In this document: one piece after another, positions 38,301-51,800 of the stretch | Layout: each line of letters opens with the position of its first letter | Numbering within the stretch: the first letter of the stretch is position 1 | Source: Symbiodinium kawagutii | Lineage: Eukaryota > Sar > Dinophyceae > Suessiales > Symbiodiniaceae | DNA: 64,000 nt | Reading direction: 5' to 3' | Assembly (NCBI GenBank): GCA_009767595.1 | Contig: VSDK01010616.1 | Span: forward strand, 888-64,887 | The notes under the pieces: model-generated | The model's input: the letters and a program-made list of their open reading frames with translations, nothing else | What the model was told of the DNA's origin: nothing | Database searches by the model: none | Translations under genes and position numbers: made by a program

Positions 38301-41300
38301 CAAGGGAGAGGGGCAAAGATGGCAGCGAGGACGCAAATCCCTGCAACACGGGTGACAAGTTGTAAACCTTATCCTACTTGATGATTTCGAGCAGGAGCGA
38401 ACCAAGTAGAATCGAATGTGTTCACTGAATCGACCTTTCACGGATACCGATCTGAACCAACCAGGTCTGGGTTTGGAATTCAAGGGTCGGGCGGTTGGAT
38501 CTACTGAGTTGGGGGGGCAACAACTTCTCTGCGCGCCTTGAAAGCTTTGAACTTTGCCATGTAGGAGGTGAGGATTTGTGGAAACCTGACTCCGCACCCG
38601 TGGTTGTCACAGGGTGGAGTCAGTTGGGGGGACACAACTCAGTTCTTGAAGTGTCCAAACGCTGGGATCTGACTCAAATGAAGTACCTCGAAGGTATCCA
38701 TTGCTTTTCACCAATGCTGCGGGAACTAGTCCAGGTTCAGCTCATCCCAGCTCAGCCAGCCAGGGCACCCCACCTTTTGTTGCCCTTCAGCAGTTCGAAG
38801 CTCGTCTGGCAGCCCAAAGTGCCATGAAGCTGTCGCCAATTCAGTGAAGATAGAACCAGTGGCATTGACCAAAAATAGAACCTATTTGATGGCACCATTG
38901 AGCAAAAAATGGGTAACAGTTTCTGTACCTATTTGATGGTCAATGGTTTCTGAACCAAACCTATTTGATGGTACCATACAATAGCACCATTTCAAAAAAT
39001 GCGCTCTGTTGGTATGTCCCCTATGGTTGTTGCTCATTACACCCTATTATTCACCATTAACCAGCTAGTAAACCATTGGTTGGTTGGTTAAGAAAACACG
39101 CGGCCAGCTTGGGTTGCCAGGTCGGCTTCCTATACAGCACCCCAACCTTCAACGAAGAAATTTCTGCATGGCATGGACCAGGCGCTGAAGCAGAACATGC
39201 ATTGGTCCAGTGTAGAGAAAGCGCTTCCATGTGCATTTTACTACAAAATGCTGATGCCATGGAAAACACGATGCAAAGCTTTTGGGGATGACTTCGTCTT
39301 GAAAACGGCAAGGACAAGTTGGCTTCATCAACTATCTTCACTGAAAACTCCATATTTGGCTGGCAGTCATCGTACAAAACCAAGCAACAGCACTACTGGA
39401 CTGCACCCTTACCATAACTATACAGTACTACCCCCTAGTATAAATGAATATGAGTATATATAAACATGTATATATATATATATTATGATATATTCATATA
39501 AAAATACATAAATAGACATAGATAAATACACAAATACATACATAAATGAATAAATAAATCTTTATACATATATATATATAAAAATATATAGAGAGAGAGT
39601 GTGAAATATGAAATACACAATCTATATGTACATGTATCCACTCACCAGTTGTGAGGGTTTCACCCCTGAACACCGCTCCGAGCAGGCTATGTATTCCAAG
39701 CAGCCCAGGGCTCGCATCCATCATCTCCCAAGACCTTCGGCCGAAGCGTTGCTACCCTCAGCGACCCGCTCGCTAAACCGCTTTAGAAACGATGGGTTTC
39801 GACGCCAGGACTTGGGAACCCCAGGCTTATGGTTGGTTTATTGGTGGTTAAGAATGATTACTGGTGATTCCCCAAAGGATAGTTTTTTAGTGGGGAACAT
39901 GGGTTGAGAATATCAGAATATTTATGAACAGGGGGAAAATAAGCAATAATAGGGGATATACCAACTATTATGGTTGGTTTTTTACTACTGACTGCTATTG
40001 GATGATTTTGGGGGTCCCCTATTTTGAGAAACACCCAAATGATTCAATGTCTTCATATCTACAATAATTTGTGAAACAAATCACTGAACATGCCTGTCAA
40101 AGTGGAAATCATTCCAAATGGTGAGACCCGTCCCAAGTGACGCCGCAGTCGGCCAAGCACCTCCACTTGCGACGCAACCGGCAGGTCTGCGGACGACTCA
40201 GCAGGCTGCTCTACAGCTGTCTCAGCGGCGGTCTCAACAACCTGGCGGCGATCTAACGATCCCATGCAATCACGAGTCCAGGTTACACATGGTGATGCCT
40301 CGTAGAAATTGCTTCGCATCTGCGCGTAAAATCTTGTGTGTGGGTGGTTCTGGGGCAAGGTCGTTGATACAGTTGGTGGTTTCAACCTCTATGAAAAATA
40401 TTTGTCAACCAACCAATTGACAATAAATACTGGAGAAGATGCAAAATGTGTGGAACCACCAACCAAATGATGTTAAATGTGACTATACAGTACTGCGAGC
40501 TGCGTCCATAAGCCCACAGTGCTTCAAGCAACGATACTGATGGGCATGGCATACTAAGACCATTGGACCCAGAGCCCAGCTGTGCATATCTCAAGAGCTA
40601 TGATCGGGGCCCAAAAGGTTGAGATGTGGGTTGCTGGGAGCACTGTCGAGGGTGGATGATATGTTCACTATGATTGATTTGCAAGCCACCGGCTCCAATG
40701 GATACACCCACATCATGGACATCATAGTCCGTGGTGATTAAAAAAACGGCTGGGATAGCTATAAGCATCAGCTTCTCAATCGATCATTTGCGAAGAACCA
40801 CTACCACATATCATCAGCTATCACCAGATTATGATGCACGGATGAGGCTATTGGCGATTATCCCCTATGAATTCCTATTATCAACTAGTAAAATCCCTCG
40901 TAAACCCTAACATTTCCCCTAGAAACCACCCAGAAATCACCATCAACCCTTACTATAAAGCATATAAACCACCCAGAAACCACCCAGAAATCACCATCAA
41001 CCCCTACAACTCCTAGGTTTTCCCCATGTGATCCGTGGATCTCATCACCAGCCCGGCCTCAGCCGCACGCTGCTTCGCCTGGCGCCGCCGCGCGGCGCCA
41101 CTGGTGGCCGAACGCGCCGCGGCTGGCGCCGCGGCTGGCGCAGCTGGCGCAGGGCTGCTGCGTTTGCGCTTCCGGGGTCTGGTTGGGCTGTGGAAGACTG
41201 AGAGTTGGAGCAGTTGGAGAACAAAAAATCGACAAAAAATCGACAAAATTTGATCTTTTAATATGAACAAACATGCACAAAAAAGTGGATTGTTTCTCCA

Positions 41301-44300
41301 GTAACTTCTATAGCTACAAAGGGTCAATTCCGTTTTAGATTCGTGCGAAGTCATAGGGGCAAGGGATGAATCCATGGAGTCATCCAAGCACTCAGCGGTT
41401 GGTCACCCGTCCTGTTGAACTCCGGGGAAGGCTGCGCATTCGGCTGACTGGACTGGGTTGGACCCCGTGCGGATCGCCGACGGCGCCCGTAGATGCCGGC
41501 TAACATGGCGCAGCTTCAGCGATGCCAACGGTTAAAGTGCATGCTACGTGTACGGTGTCATGAACCATTGGAGCAATAGAGCCATCGCTCAATTTTGTGA
41601 CTATTTTTCATCCAACAATGCGGCAGATTGCATTTTGTCTTTCAACATTCATGAGTTTTAGACCTTGGGTTTAAGATATTGGTCCTTTTCAATCTTAAGA
41701 AGGCCCCGCTCATGTTTCGGCCACGGTTTAGGAACAGGAAACTGAGAACGGTGAATGGATGAAAACATACTGTATATTGTATATGTCATGTAATGTTAAC
41801 CCCGGATGAATAAACCATAGGTTTCTTGATCGGGGGGTACCATCTTAAGGGAAACCAAGGCTCTCTGGGAATACCCCCTATGGATCAACCGGGGGTTTGT
41901 TTCTCAATGTTGCTAGTTCATCCAGAGTTGGCATTACATGGGTGTTTCTCAGAATAGGGGTACCCCCCAATCATCCATAGTCATTTATAGCAATAAACTA
42001 GCCATTTTAGGGTACCACTATTTTGAGAAACCACCACATGCACCGTGATTGGTGTTCTCTGTCCCCAGAAGGGACGGCACTTATTGCATGGAGCCATGTC
42101 CTCCAACAGCTTCAAGGCAAGGTGGTCGGAGGCCGTCGTCAACATGGAAGCTTCAACATGAAAATGGGCAGCCGAAAAACTCGAAGATCTTGGGGCTGGG
42201 TGGATAGATCAAGCATGAAGAGACCTCATGCATGAGACATAGGTCAATAATATCCAAGAAACTTATTAGAACATATAGATTTCCCTTGAGATGTGCGCTC
42301 TGCAACCGGAACTGTGACCCGTTCATATGTCAAGTCATATCAACTTCCCCCAAGATGAGCGTTCTGTCTCAGTCCCCCTGTCAACGTCGCGACCTCTCGC
42401 GGCCAGGATTGGGGCTCGGGCCAACAAGGGTTCCCCCATCTCGGCATGTCTTCGCGCCAAGACTGAAGCCACATCCTATCGTCCAAGGCCAAGGCTTGAG
42501 AAATTCTACAGCTTTGATCCAGGACATCTACAGCTGATCTGCTGATCCAGGATTTTTTCTGAGATGACAACGCGTCAGAAAAACAAAAAAACAAAAAACA
42601 ATCCTGTCTTCACATGTCTTTGTTGAAAACCGTCTGCGTTGAGTGCCATGCGCCTCTGCCAGTGAACTTGACCCTGTGACTGCATCAGCAACCAAAACTG
42701 TTGACGCAATATGCAGCCCCAGCGGTTGCTGATGAACCATGATCAACCATTGATACAGTCGCATAAGCAGTGTTGCATCTTGATAACTATTTCTATGTAT
42801 ATCTAATAATTCGAAACACATTAACAGGTAGTAAGTATATATAAGAATAGTTATTGTTTCTAGACATTTCTTGCAATGGTACTCTATGGAAACAATGTGA
42901 TTTGATCACTTTGGCAAACACAAGTAGTGGTGCCTCAAAACAGGGGCCCCCCAGTTGTCATCCAATACTATTCTTTTGTGGCAGCAAACCAACCGCAACT
43001 TCGGGGGGTCCCATATTTTTTGAGAAACCCCCAATTCCCCCAATCAACCCTCCATCAATTTCCCAACCTACCAGCTGGTTAAAACATGTTAGGTAGAACT
43101 CACCAGTTGGATCCATTTGGTTAGAACATGTTAGTTACTCCCCGGGCTCCATCCCAACCTACCAGTTGGTTAGAACCCTCCTGGCAGCTCCAAATCGCTC
43201 CCCTTTTGAAGGGCTGGGTACGCTCCCAACAGCCAGCCGCGCCTCCAACTTTGCTCGGGCATCGTCGCTGGGTGGGGGCTTGGGAGCAGGAGGCTGGCCT
43301 CACCCACGACGCCCAGCTTCAACGGGTGCGGCATCACCAGTGGAGTGGCAATCGTTGGAATCAACGGTTTCAAACGTGATGAATGACCATGAACCACCAG
43401 TGACCACTAATGACCATGAACATGATTGATGATCATGATCAAAGTTTTATGATCGGCGAACCATGATAATGAAGCACTACTGACCGCTCTTAAGGTTCGC
43501 TGATTATAAAATATTTAATGAAGCACTACTGACCACTATCAAGCATCGCTGAGTAGTGATAAAACATTGTGAAAGCCACTATAGTACGCATATGTAAGCA
43601 TGGGTAGCCAGCAAACGCAACTAATCTGACTGACTTGATCTGCTTTTGGAAACCTGAGAACACTATTCTTGAGGCTGGACTTTCTTCCGGGGGGCTGGCT
43701 TTTGGCTGTAATGCCCCACGCAATCCTTACAAACTTATAAAAACTCTGCTGATTTGATCTCAGCTAACTAGTTTGATACAAAACAACTTCTGTACCCATA
43801 ATACGCATAATATCATAAGACCTGAACAGCGAACATACAACCATCCTGAGGTGACACCAAAGGATTCTGGATCAGAACCCGCACTCCTCAGTTTCTGGGC
43901 CAAAACCAAACTTATCACATGGAGTCTCTAGGTTTCAACAGCTCAAAATGTGGAGCCATCAGGGATGCATAGTTCATGAAACCCGTGGAGCACAGGACCC
44001 CCCAGCAGTTCCACAAAGGGGGTCGTAGTTTCCAGTGCTTGGCACCTGCTTCTGGATATAACCATGACCGTCATTGACCATGGCTAGCCACTACTATGGC
44101 CATCAAAAAGCATCATGACCCATGATTGATACCATGGTAAAGGACCATTTATGAACAACATTTTTTGGACAGATATGGTCATACGCATCTTACCAGGAAT
44201 GTTCAATGTTTTTTCCAACATCACTAGCCATCAATTCCACACTCTTCTCGGGTCCCAGCGCTTAGCATTACTATCACTGACAATGACCAATCTCTCAACC

Positions 44301-44455
44301 ACCATACGCCATCATTAAATGTCATGATATTGTGCAATCACTAGATTCTCTAGATCATCATGAAGCATTCACATTCACTCACCATCTTGCATCATCAACT
44401 CTTCTCAAGCACGTTATCAGGCATCACCAACTAACCATCGTCATCATCATCATCG

Positions 44456-44521
<66 letters not shown>

Positions 44522-44528
44522 CCATCAC

Positions 44529-44612
<84 letters not shown>

Positions 44613-47600
44613 TGATAATCATCATCATTGATAATCATCATCTTTGATCATCATCAACTCTTCTCATCCACTAATCATCAGCACCAACGCCCTCTTCAGC
44701 CCATTGCCCTACGCCACTGCCCACCGCACGAAAGCCCAGCGGCTGCTCCCGGAAATCTGCGTGGGCAGCAGCTGATCGCACTCCGCTTTGGCCACCTCAG
44801 CACGCGGCTACGCGGCTATGCGACGCGTCGCGTTTCCCAGGACGTGAGGTGCCAACGAAAGTGACGTGAGGCGATGGACATGGCAATGATAGGAAAATGA
44901 TGTTGGTAAGTAATAGGCTCATTGCAAGTTATGTAAAAACATGTTGCGTCAACCATGCTTAATCCTTATGAACCATAGCCATTGACCTGTGTGGACCGTC
45001 AATAATCAAGTATACACCGTAGTCATCACGCGAAATTAATCAAACATGATTAAACCAGATAAGTCGATGATGGGTGACAGGTAACTGATCGGCAAATGAC
45101 GGATGAATTATGTTTAAAACAATGGTTGAGTAGTGGGTACTGATGTGTACTGATGGGTAAATGATCGGTGAATAATGCTTGAATAGTCGGTAATATTGGG
45201 TAAATGATGAGCAAATGATGGAAACATGAGAGGAACATGCCATAAATAATTGTTTAATGACGGGCTATATTGTTTCGTACGACTGTAGTTATTGTTGGAT
45301 ACTGATCGTACATGGTGGTGAATTAGCACTACTTACATTTGAACAGATGATGAGCTTTGTATGCCAAGTGCGTGAACAAACCCCTGGTGGCACGTGGTTT
45401 GAATCCCGATGATCATCTTGAGTAGAGAAATTGCAACCCACCTAGTTTGCTTTCGCAAATTCGTGCAACGCCTTCAGTGTCAAAGTTGGATCAACTTCCT
45501 ATGGCGTCGGCAACGACACTCGTGGGTGCTGGTGGCATCTTCTCAGAGGATCAAAGTCTAAGCGGTGTGTTGACAGGAGTATTGGTTGGTGGTTGAACCA
45601 ACGCGTCATGAAAAATATACGCAAGTCAACAACCCAGTTGTTAATAATTACTATGAAAAAAAAAAAAAAACATGTTGGAAACCACCAGCCAATAATTTAT
45701 GCCTTTTCGGAAAATGGAATCAAACTAGGCTACGGCTCGGATATGGTACCAGTTCTCTGTCACAGCCACTCGATTTGCCCTGATGTGGATTGTTGCAAGG
45801 ACAAGCTTTCGCTTAAAAAGTGAGAGTCACCATACGATCTGTAAGGGTAATATTCTTCTTTTTTTGAAAAACATCAAACTAAGACATATTAACACCGCAC
45901 TTTGCGTATTTCCTATGTACGATCTTGTAAGTATATGTAAGTATATTTAAGAACTACCGGGACAAAGCATCAACTATCAGACGCAACACCGAACCAATGC
46001 GTCAACGATATCATGGATTACTGAGGATCACGCCCGAGCGTTGAAACACCCCACTGAGGACGACCGCACAAACTATGGGTCCCAACAATGGTAATCAGCC
46101 ACCCATAGTTTCACCTACCACCTGGGTTCACAATGGTAGGTGGGTTCACCCAATGGTATGTTCACAGCCACCCACTTGCATACCTATATCTACCCGCTAT
46201 AATAAGTTATGTCCCTAGTCATGTCAACTCGTAGCCAAAAACAGGTGCGATAGATCCGATCCTGTTGGACTGTCTTGCGGTGGTTCTTCCAACGCTGTTG
46301 TTGCTAAGAGTTGCTGCGGTTCTGCTGCTGCTTTTGCTGTTGATTGTGCAGCTGTTTATGGTGGTTTCTCAAAATGGGGAACCGAAGAAATGCTTGGCTT
46401 TTTCCCCATAAACGTTATTTTCATTTTTTCAGGATGATTTGGGGTATTCCATGGATTTCCATGGTATTGCTGTTTTGAGAAACACCCTTGTCAACAAATG
46501 GGGTAACCACCACGGGCCCGGGGCATTGCTTCCATGCAGCAGTGCAGCCAAGCGACCACGAAAGCATGATCGAGATCGCCCCGCCCAATGAAGGCATCGA
46601 TCTGTGCGGTGGAGTCTGGACACCACGTGCATTTGTACATTGAAATTTGCATCCAATAAATCGGGATGTGTAGGTGTAATTATAGAGTTACTCTATATAA
46701 CATAGTGTTTCACATATACATGTGTGTAGAATCTGCATGCATTTAGTCATACAAGTAAAAATATGGGCCTGCATTGCACCTGTATCTGGATGTCCGGCTT
46801 AATCTATCGGAGTTCGTCCATGGAGAGATAAAACCAGGATTAGACAATAAGTACGATGGCATTACAAGGTGGGGCCCCCAAGATAGCTAAGTTGGTATGT
46901 GACTAGGGTAACTACTAGTTGTGGTAGATGTAACTATAGTTAAATGGCTTATTAACCAACTTATAACTGGGGGGGCCCACCTTGAAGGAAGTATATGCAA
47001 ATACCAGTTGTAAGGGCAAGACATTTGAAGTCGACGTGCCGCCAATGGCAACACTCACACCCAAACAAATCGAATGCTTGTGCTGCCCAAGCTACCAGAG
47101 CAGAACTTCTGCCAGTGCTCATCAGAAAGGGAGCTGCCTGAGCGAGCTCTCAATGGGCAGATTGTGACCAGGTAGTGTATCATTGAACGTCATCACTGAA
47201 GAGACTCCGGGGGATCAAGATAGTAATCAAGCCAAATTAAACATTTCTGCAACACACTGAAAAGTTCATCGGTAATCTAAGAAGTGCTCAATTTGGGATA
47301 TTCCATCTCCTGGCCGGACAAAGCTTCAAAATGAGCCTTTGCATTTCATAACAGGCCCAGCCTCCTGAATGTCAGTCTCGGCACTCAGAGTCTCCACATA
47401 TTCCTCAGCACCCCATGAGGTGCGTGTCTGTTGTGGAGCATGGACGAACTGTGTCTTGTCTGCGGCAGCTTGACCAACAACCTGGGGAATGATGACTTTA
47501 CCAACCCTTTTCTCCTCTGCGCCAAGCTTCCGAAGAAAGATCTTGCCAGAATTTGAGGCTTACCTCAGCCGCAGGGTGACTTTGGAAAAACAAACTTTTA

Positions 47601-48819
47601 TGTCTACACGGGTTTCTGATTTCAGCATCACCAAGGGAACACAGGGGTTACCTGCAATGAAACTATGGCATGGGTTTCAGTAGGTCAATATCCAAAACAG
47701 ATCAAAACAGTGTAACTGGTTTGTTTCTTCAAGCCCTATGAAACATATGAGTCAACCAACCATTTGTTAGTCATTACTAGGAAAAAAAGTTTGAAACCAC
47801 CAACCAGTAGCTGTTTAATCATGATTGTTGCTTACTATTGCCCTATGATTAATTAACCATTGTCAACCAAGGTTGAAACCAACAACCAGTGTAATTCTAT
47901 TCGTCTTTTGTCGTCAATGCTCAGATCATTTTCAACCAAGGTTTAGAGGGATACTGCTGATCTCGCAGTCCGATTCCTGGTGCTTTCTATTTGTCGCGAA
48001 AAGTTGTATGATGGTTTCTCAAGATAGGGGATCCCAAAAATGAATGGTTCACTACCGACAAATGGTCATTAACGGATGATTTGGGGGGTCCCATATTCTG
48101 AGAAACCACCATATAGTTGGTCCCCTATCATGCTTGGTTCTCATCCCCTAGTATCAGCCATTATAACTCCCTAGTATTAACTGTTACACCCCCCTGAGAA
48201 ACCACCATACAATATAGCTGGTCCCCTATCATGCTTGGTTATCAACCCCTGGTATTAAACTCCTGGCATTAACCGTTACAACCCCCTGAGGAACCACCAT
48301 ATGACAGGCCTGTTGATCACTTCAAACCAGCGTTGTCAGCTCACGGACGATCACCGCCAAGGCGCTGCAGGTGCGATGCAAATGGCACGCTCCCAGTGTC
48401 CTGCCTGGCAGGTGACAACTCGGCGAAACGCCAGCGAAACACCGGGTAAACATCAGCCAAACATCAGCCAGATTGAGTACATCTCAGGTATTTTGCACAA
48501 CAACGGTCTCTTGAATGCCTTTGCGGTGGAAGTGATTGCAAGTTATTCTGCTGTGCAAAAAAATCCAGCAAATGCAGCTTCATTTTTTTTTCAAACAGAA
48601 CCTGGCCATGTGTTTAGTTCTTGAAGAAAATTAGACTGTTTCAAAGCGTGCACAAACACAACACTTCACTCCAGGCCTCCCTGCACAAAGAAAAACACGT
48701 GAAAAAAAGGTCATACTAGCCACCAAAAATGGATACGTTTGGGATTCGGATCTCCAAGGAGCACCCCTCAGCAGTGTCTGCATTCACCATTTCCTCCAAA
48801 TCGGATCACTTCACAGTCT

Positions 48820-48874
<55 letters not shown>

Positions 48875-51800
48875 GTCTCAATGTCCGCATCTCTGCTGAA
48901 TTTTTATGATTGCCAGTGAAGAAACGAGGAGTATTCATTGGTTGGCTCCGCACAGCTGCACATGGTTGTGAGCAAGTCCCATCAAGCCAACTGGGAAGTC
49001 GCACCAAGCCTGGTCTGTGGTGATTCTTTGGCCCGGTCATCTTCAGCTGTTTTACAATCATCATAACCAAATGGATACGCAGAATGATTCCGAAATGTGT
49101 GCATTTAGGATGGGATCTCATCAAAATCCATTATAGCTCGCTGCCAGGAGGGAATATGGCGCTGCTAGCAGTGCGTCTAAGTGATGTTCTAGCTTGGCAC
49201 ACGATGTATCTTTCATCACTGGAGCAATTCCGTCATCCCGCCACGGTCATTGGAGTGCGGGTAAATCCACCATCTCAGTTCTCCTCAGTCTCACCATCAT
49301 TCCTAGCCACCCATGATGACCAGGTTTTACATGGCTTTACACTAACACCAGACCATTCAACCATCCAACCAACCAACCAACCAACCATCCAAGCATCAAC
49401 CAATAGCACGCTTCACCATGCCAAGCGCCGAGCCGCGCTTGCTCCGCCTGCGCCATGAAGCGACAGTAGGATCGAAGGTCGCCCACACGGAGCATGATCT
49501 GCGCAGCCTTACGGCAGTGACGGTGCCCGGATTCACCGTTGATCTCCTGCGCCGGTGATACCTGCAGGTTGGCATAGCCCAGTGTACCCCGGTGCTTTCC
49601 TTAAAAGGATAAGGACTTCTTAAGGGGGATTCAAACATGAAACCACTTGTAGGAATACAAATATGTATCCAAGCACGTGTGCATTATACAAATGAATCAT
49701 GTATAATATACCATATACAAAAACACTCGGACGTATATATTCAAAAAATACATCACATGCACGTATGTATACATCAACGTACTGATATGCTTGTAATATC
49801 TATTCGTCATATTGTAGGGCAAGACCATACTCACAAGCAATCATTAAGTCAGAGTAGAGGACATGTCATGAATCATCCAATACAATGCATGTGAGGCATC
49901 ACCATGGCCACTCTGGGACTCTCGCCTTCTGAAGTCTTTCCTCTTGCTTGCTGCCGATTCCAATCTGCAACAAGAAATCCGCACAGATCCAAAACCCATG
50001 TTGACAACGAATTTCCAGATATAGCATGTGGGTGTTTCTCCAAATACATTAGGGGATTCCCCAAATCATCCAATCTATTTTCGAGAAACCTCCATGTGTC
50101 ATATATTCTTGAATGGTTCATGATCAGACTGCTATGGACAGATGAACATCATGGAACATCATGGGTCCACACGACGCATGCCAACACTGAGTCGCACATG
50201 CGAACACACACACACACACACGTGTACATGAGTTTATGTTTGTTATAGAAAGTGGATCGGCCATTCTTGGAGAATGATTACGTGTGAATTTCTCCGCGTA
50301 GCCCACCGACTCTGCAGAAGAGACATAAGTTTTCCACGTTCTTTGCAGTGGGAACCTGCATGTCACTGTGATTCTTGTTTCAACTGCATGTTTTTTTGAA
50401 AGGAATATAATCAAATATGTAGCAACAAACCTGCTGAAAAGTGATCAAATAAAATGTCAAAGAAAACCCACAATAAACAGCATCAATAGGGGACATACTC
50501 AGGGTTGAAATGCAGTAGGAAAGCATGTTGAGCATTCAAACTAATGGCGGTGCGAGATGTCGTAGCAGCACTCTGAGACGGGGCGAAAAACATCACCAGA
50601 TACTCCACACAATGCATAACCTACATTTGGTTCCTTCAAAGGTGAATGTGTGAAATTTCAGAGGACTAGCTGCAGCAGCCAGGTGGTGGGTCATGAATCA
50701 TCTAAGTCATGTGGCAGGAACGATGCGCACATTATCCATATGATAGTAATCACGAAAATGGTGTGAGCCACGTGAACCTGCAAGAAATGCCTATAGAGTG
50801 AGAAGACATGGACATGAAAGTGCCAGTAGCAGTGGTGTAGCAGTGGAAAGCGGTCATGAAAGCGGTACTGGTAGAAGACAAAAGTGAAAGTAATTCTAGC
50901 TGGCGATAAACAACAAGAATAGCTGAATAGCACATAGAAGTAGTGGAAGTTCCTTACAAACAACAATTTATTTGATCAACCGGCACTCCCAGTAGCTCCT
51001 GGCCTGGCTCCCCCTTCAAAGGGCCAGTGGCCGGGATACCTGGCCTCCCAACCACCAGCCAAATAGGCTATAGGTATCTATAGGTGACATCAAGCACCTT
51101 CTGAGTTCATAAGTTGCAATCAACCGTTGCAGCAACCCCCAGCTGTGACAAGACGAACTCGCAACGACTCCGTCCGACAGGTCGACCCACCTTGGTTCGC
51201 CCGGAGGCCAACTCCAAGCCTTTGGATTTCTGACAGGCGATAAGTTCCTGGAGGCAAGGTCTTCATGGGCCATGGGGCCCATTTTTTTATGGAGCCAATG
51301 GTACCAACATAAATTTATGGTTTCTCAGTTTCTCAATAGCTTATAGGGAATAAGTAATGGTCAATCATAGGGGATTCTCAATAGTTTATCGGGGGCTAGT
51401 AGGTTTACAGGGTGGATTTGGGTGTTGTGTTGATGGTTTATAGGGAATTAATAATTGTTAATAGGGGATAATCATTGACAAAGGTATGATTCACCAACTA
51501 TATGGTGGTTTCATGTGGTTTCTCAAGCCCTAGGGGACCCCAACGTGATGGACGGCTTCTTACTACAAATGGTTGATAAACTGGATGACTTGGGGATTTG
51601 GAGGACCCCCATTTTGAGAAACACCCACATATCACATATCAAACATACCCGCGTTGGCAACAGTGATTTGCTACTAGAGATGCTTGCAACACAGCTTGCC
51701 ATGTGGGCAAGGATTACTGCCATGAGCAAACAACGCAGTGATGTTTCATGGTTCACTGTGTAAAGCTCAGCTGTTGCATGGGAAAGACATAAAGTATATA

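Noticed and set aside
41035..41253. Plus-strand Ala/Arg-rich frame
   Set aside because: Shadow of the minus-strand exon with PRKRKR; the minus strand has splice sites and phase.
44424..44631. Poly-Met, poly-Ile and poly-Asp reading frames
   Set aside because: Three frames of one (ATC)n microsatellite.
51016..51282. Reading [16 protein letters not shown] as the WDR17-like exon frame
   Set aside because: It resembles the family's S-x-x-x-EL segment, but the phase-1 end of the previous exon requires the frame [11 protein letters not shown]; kept only as an alternative.
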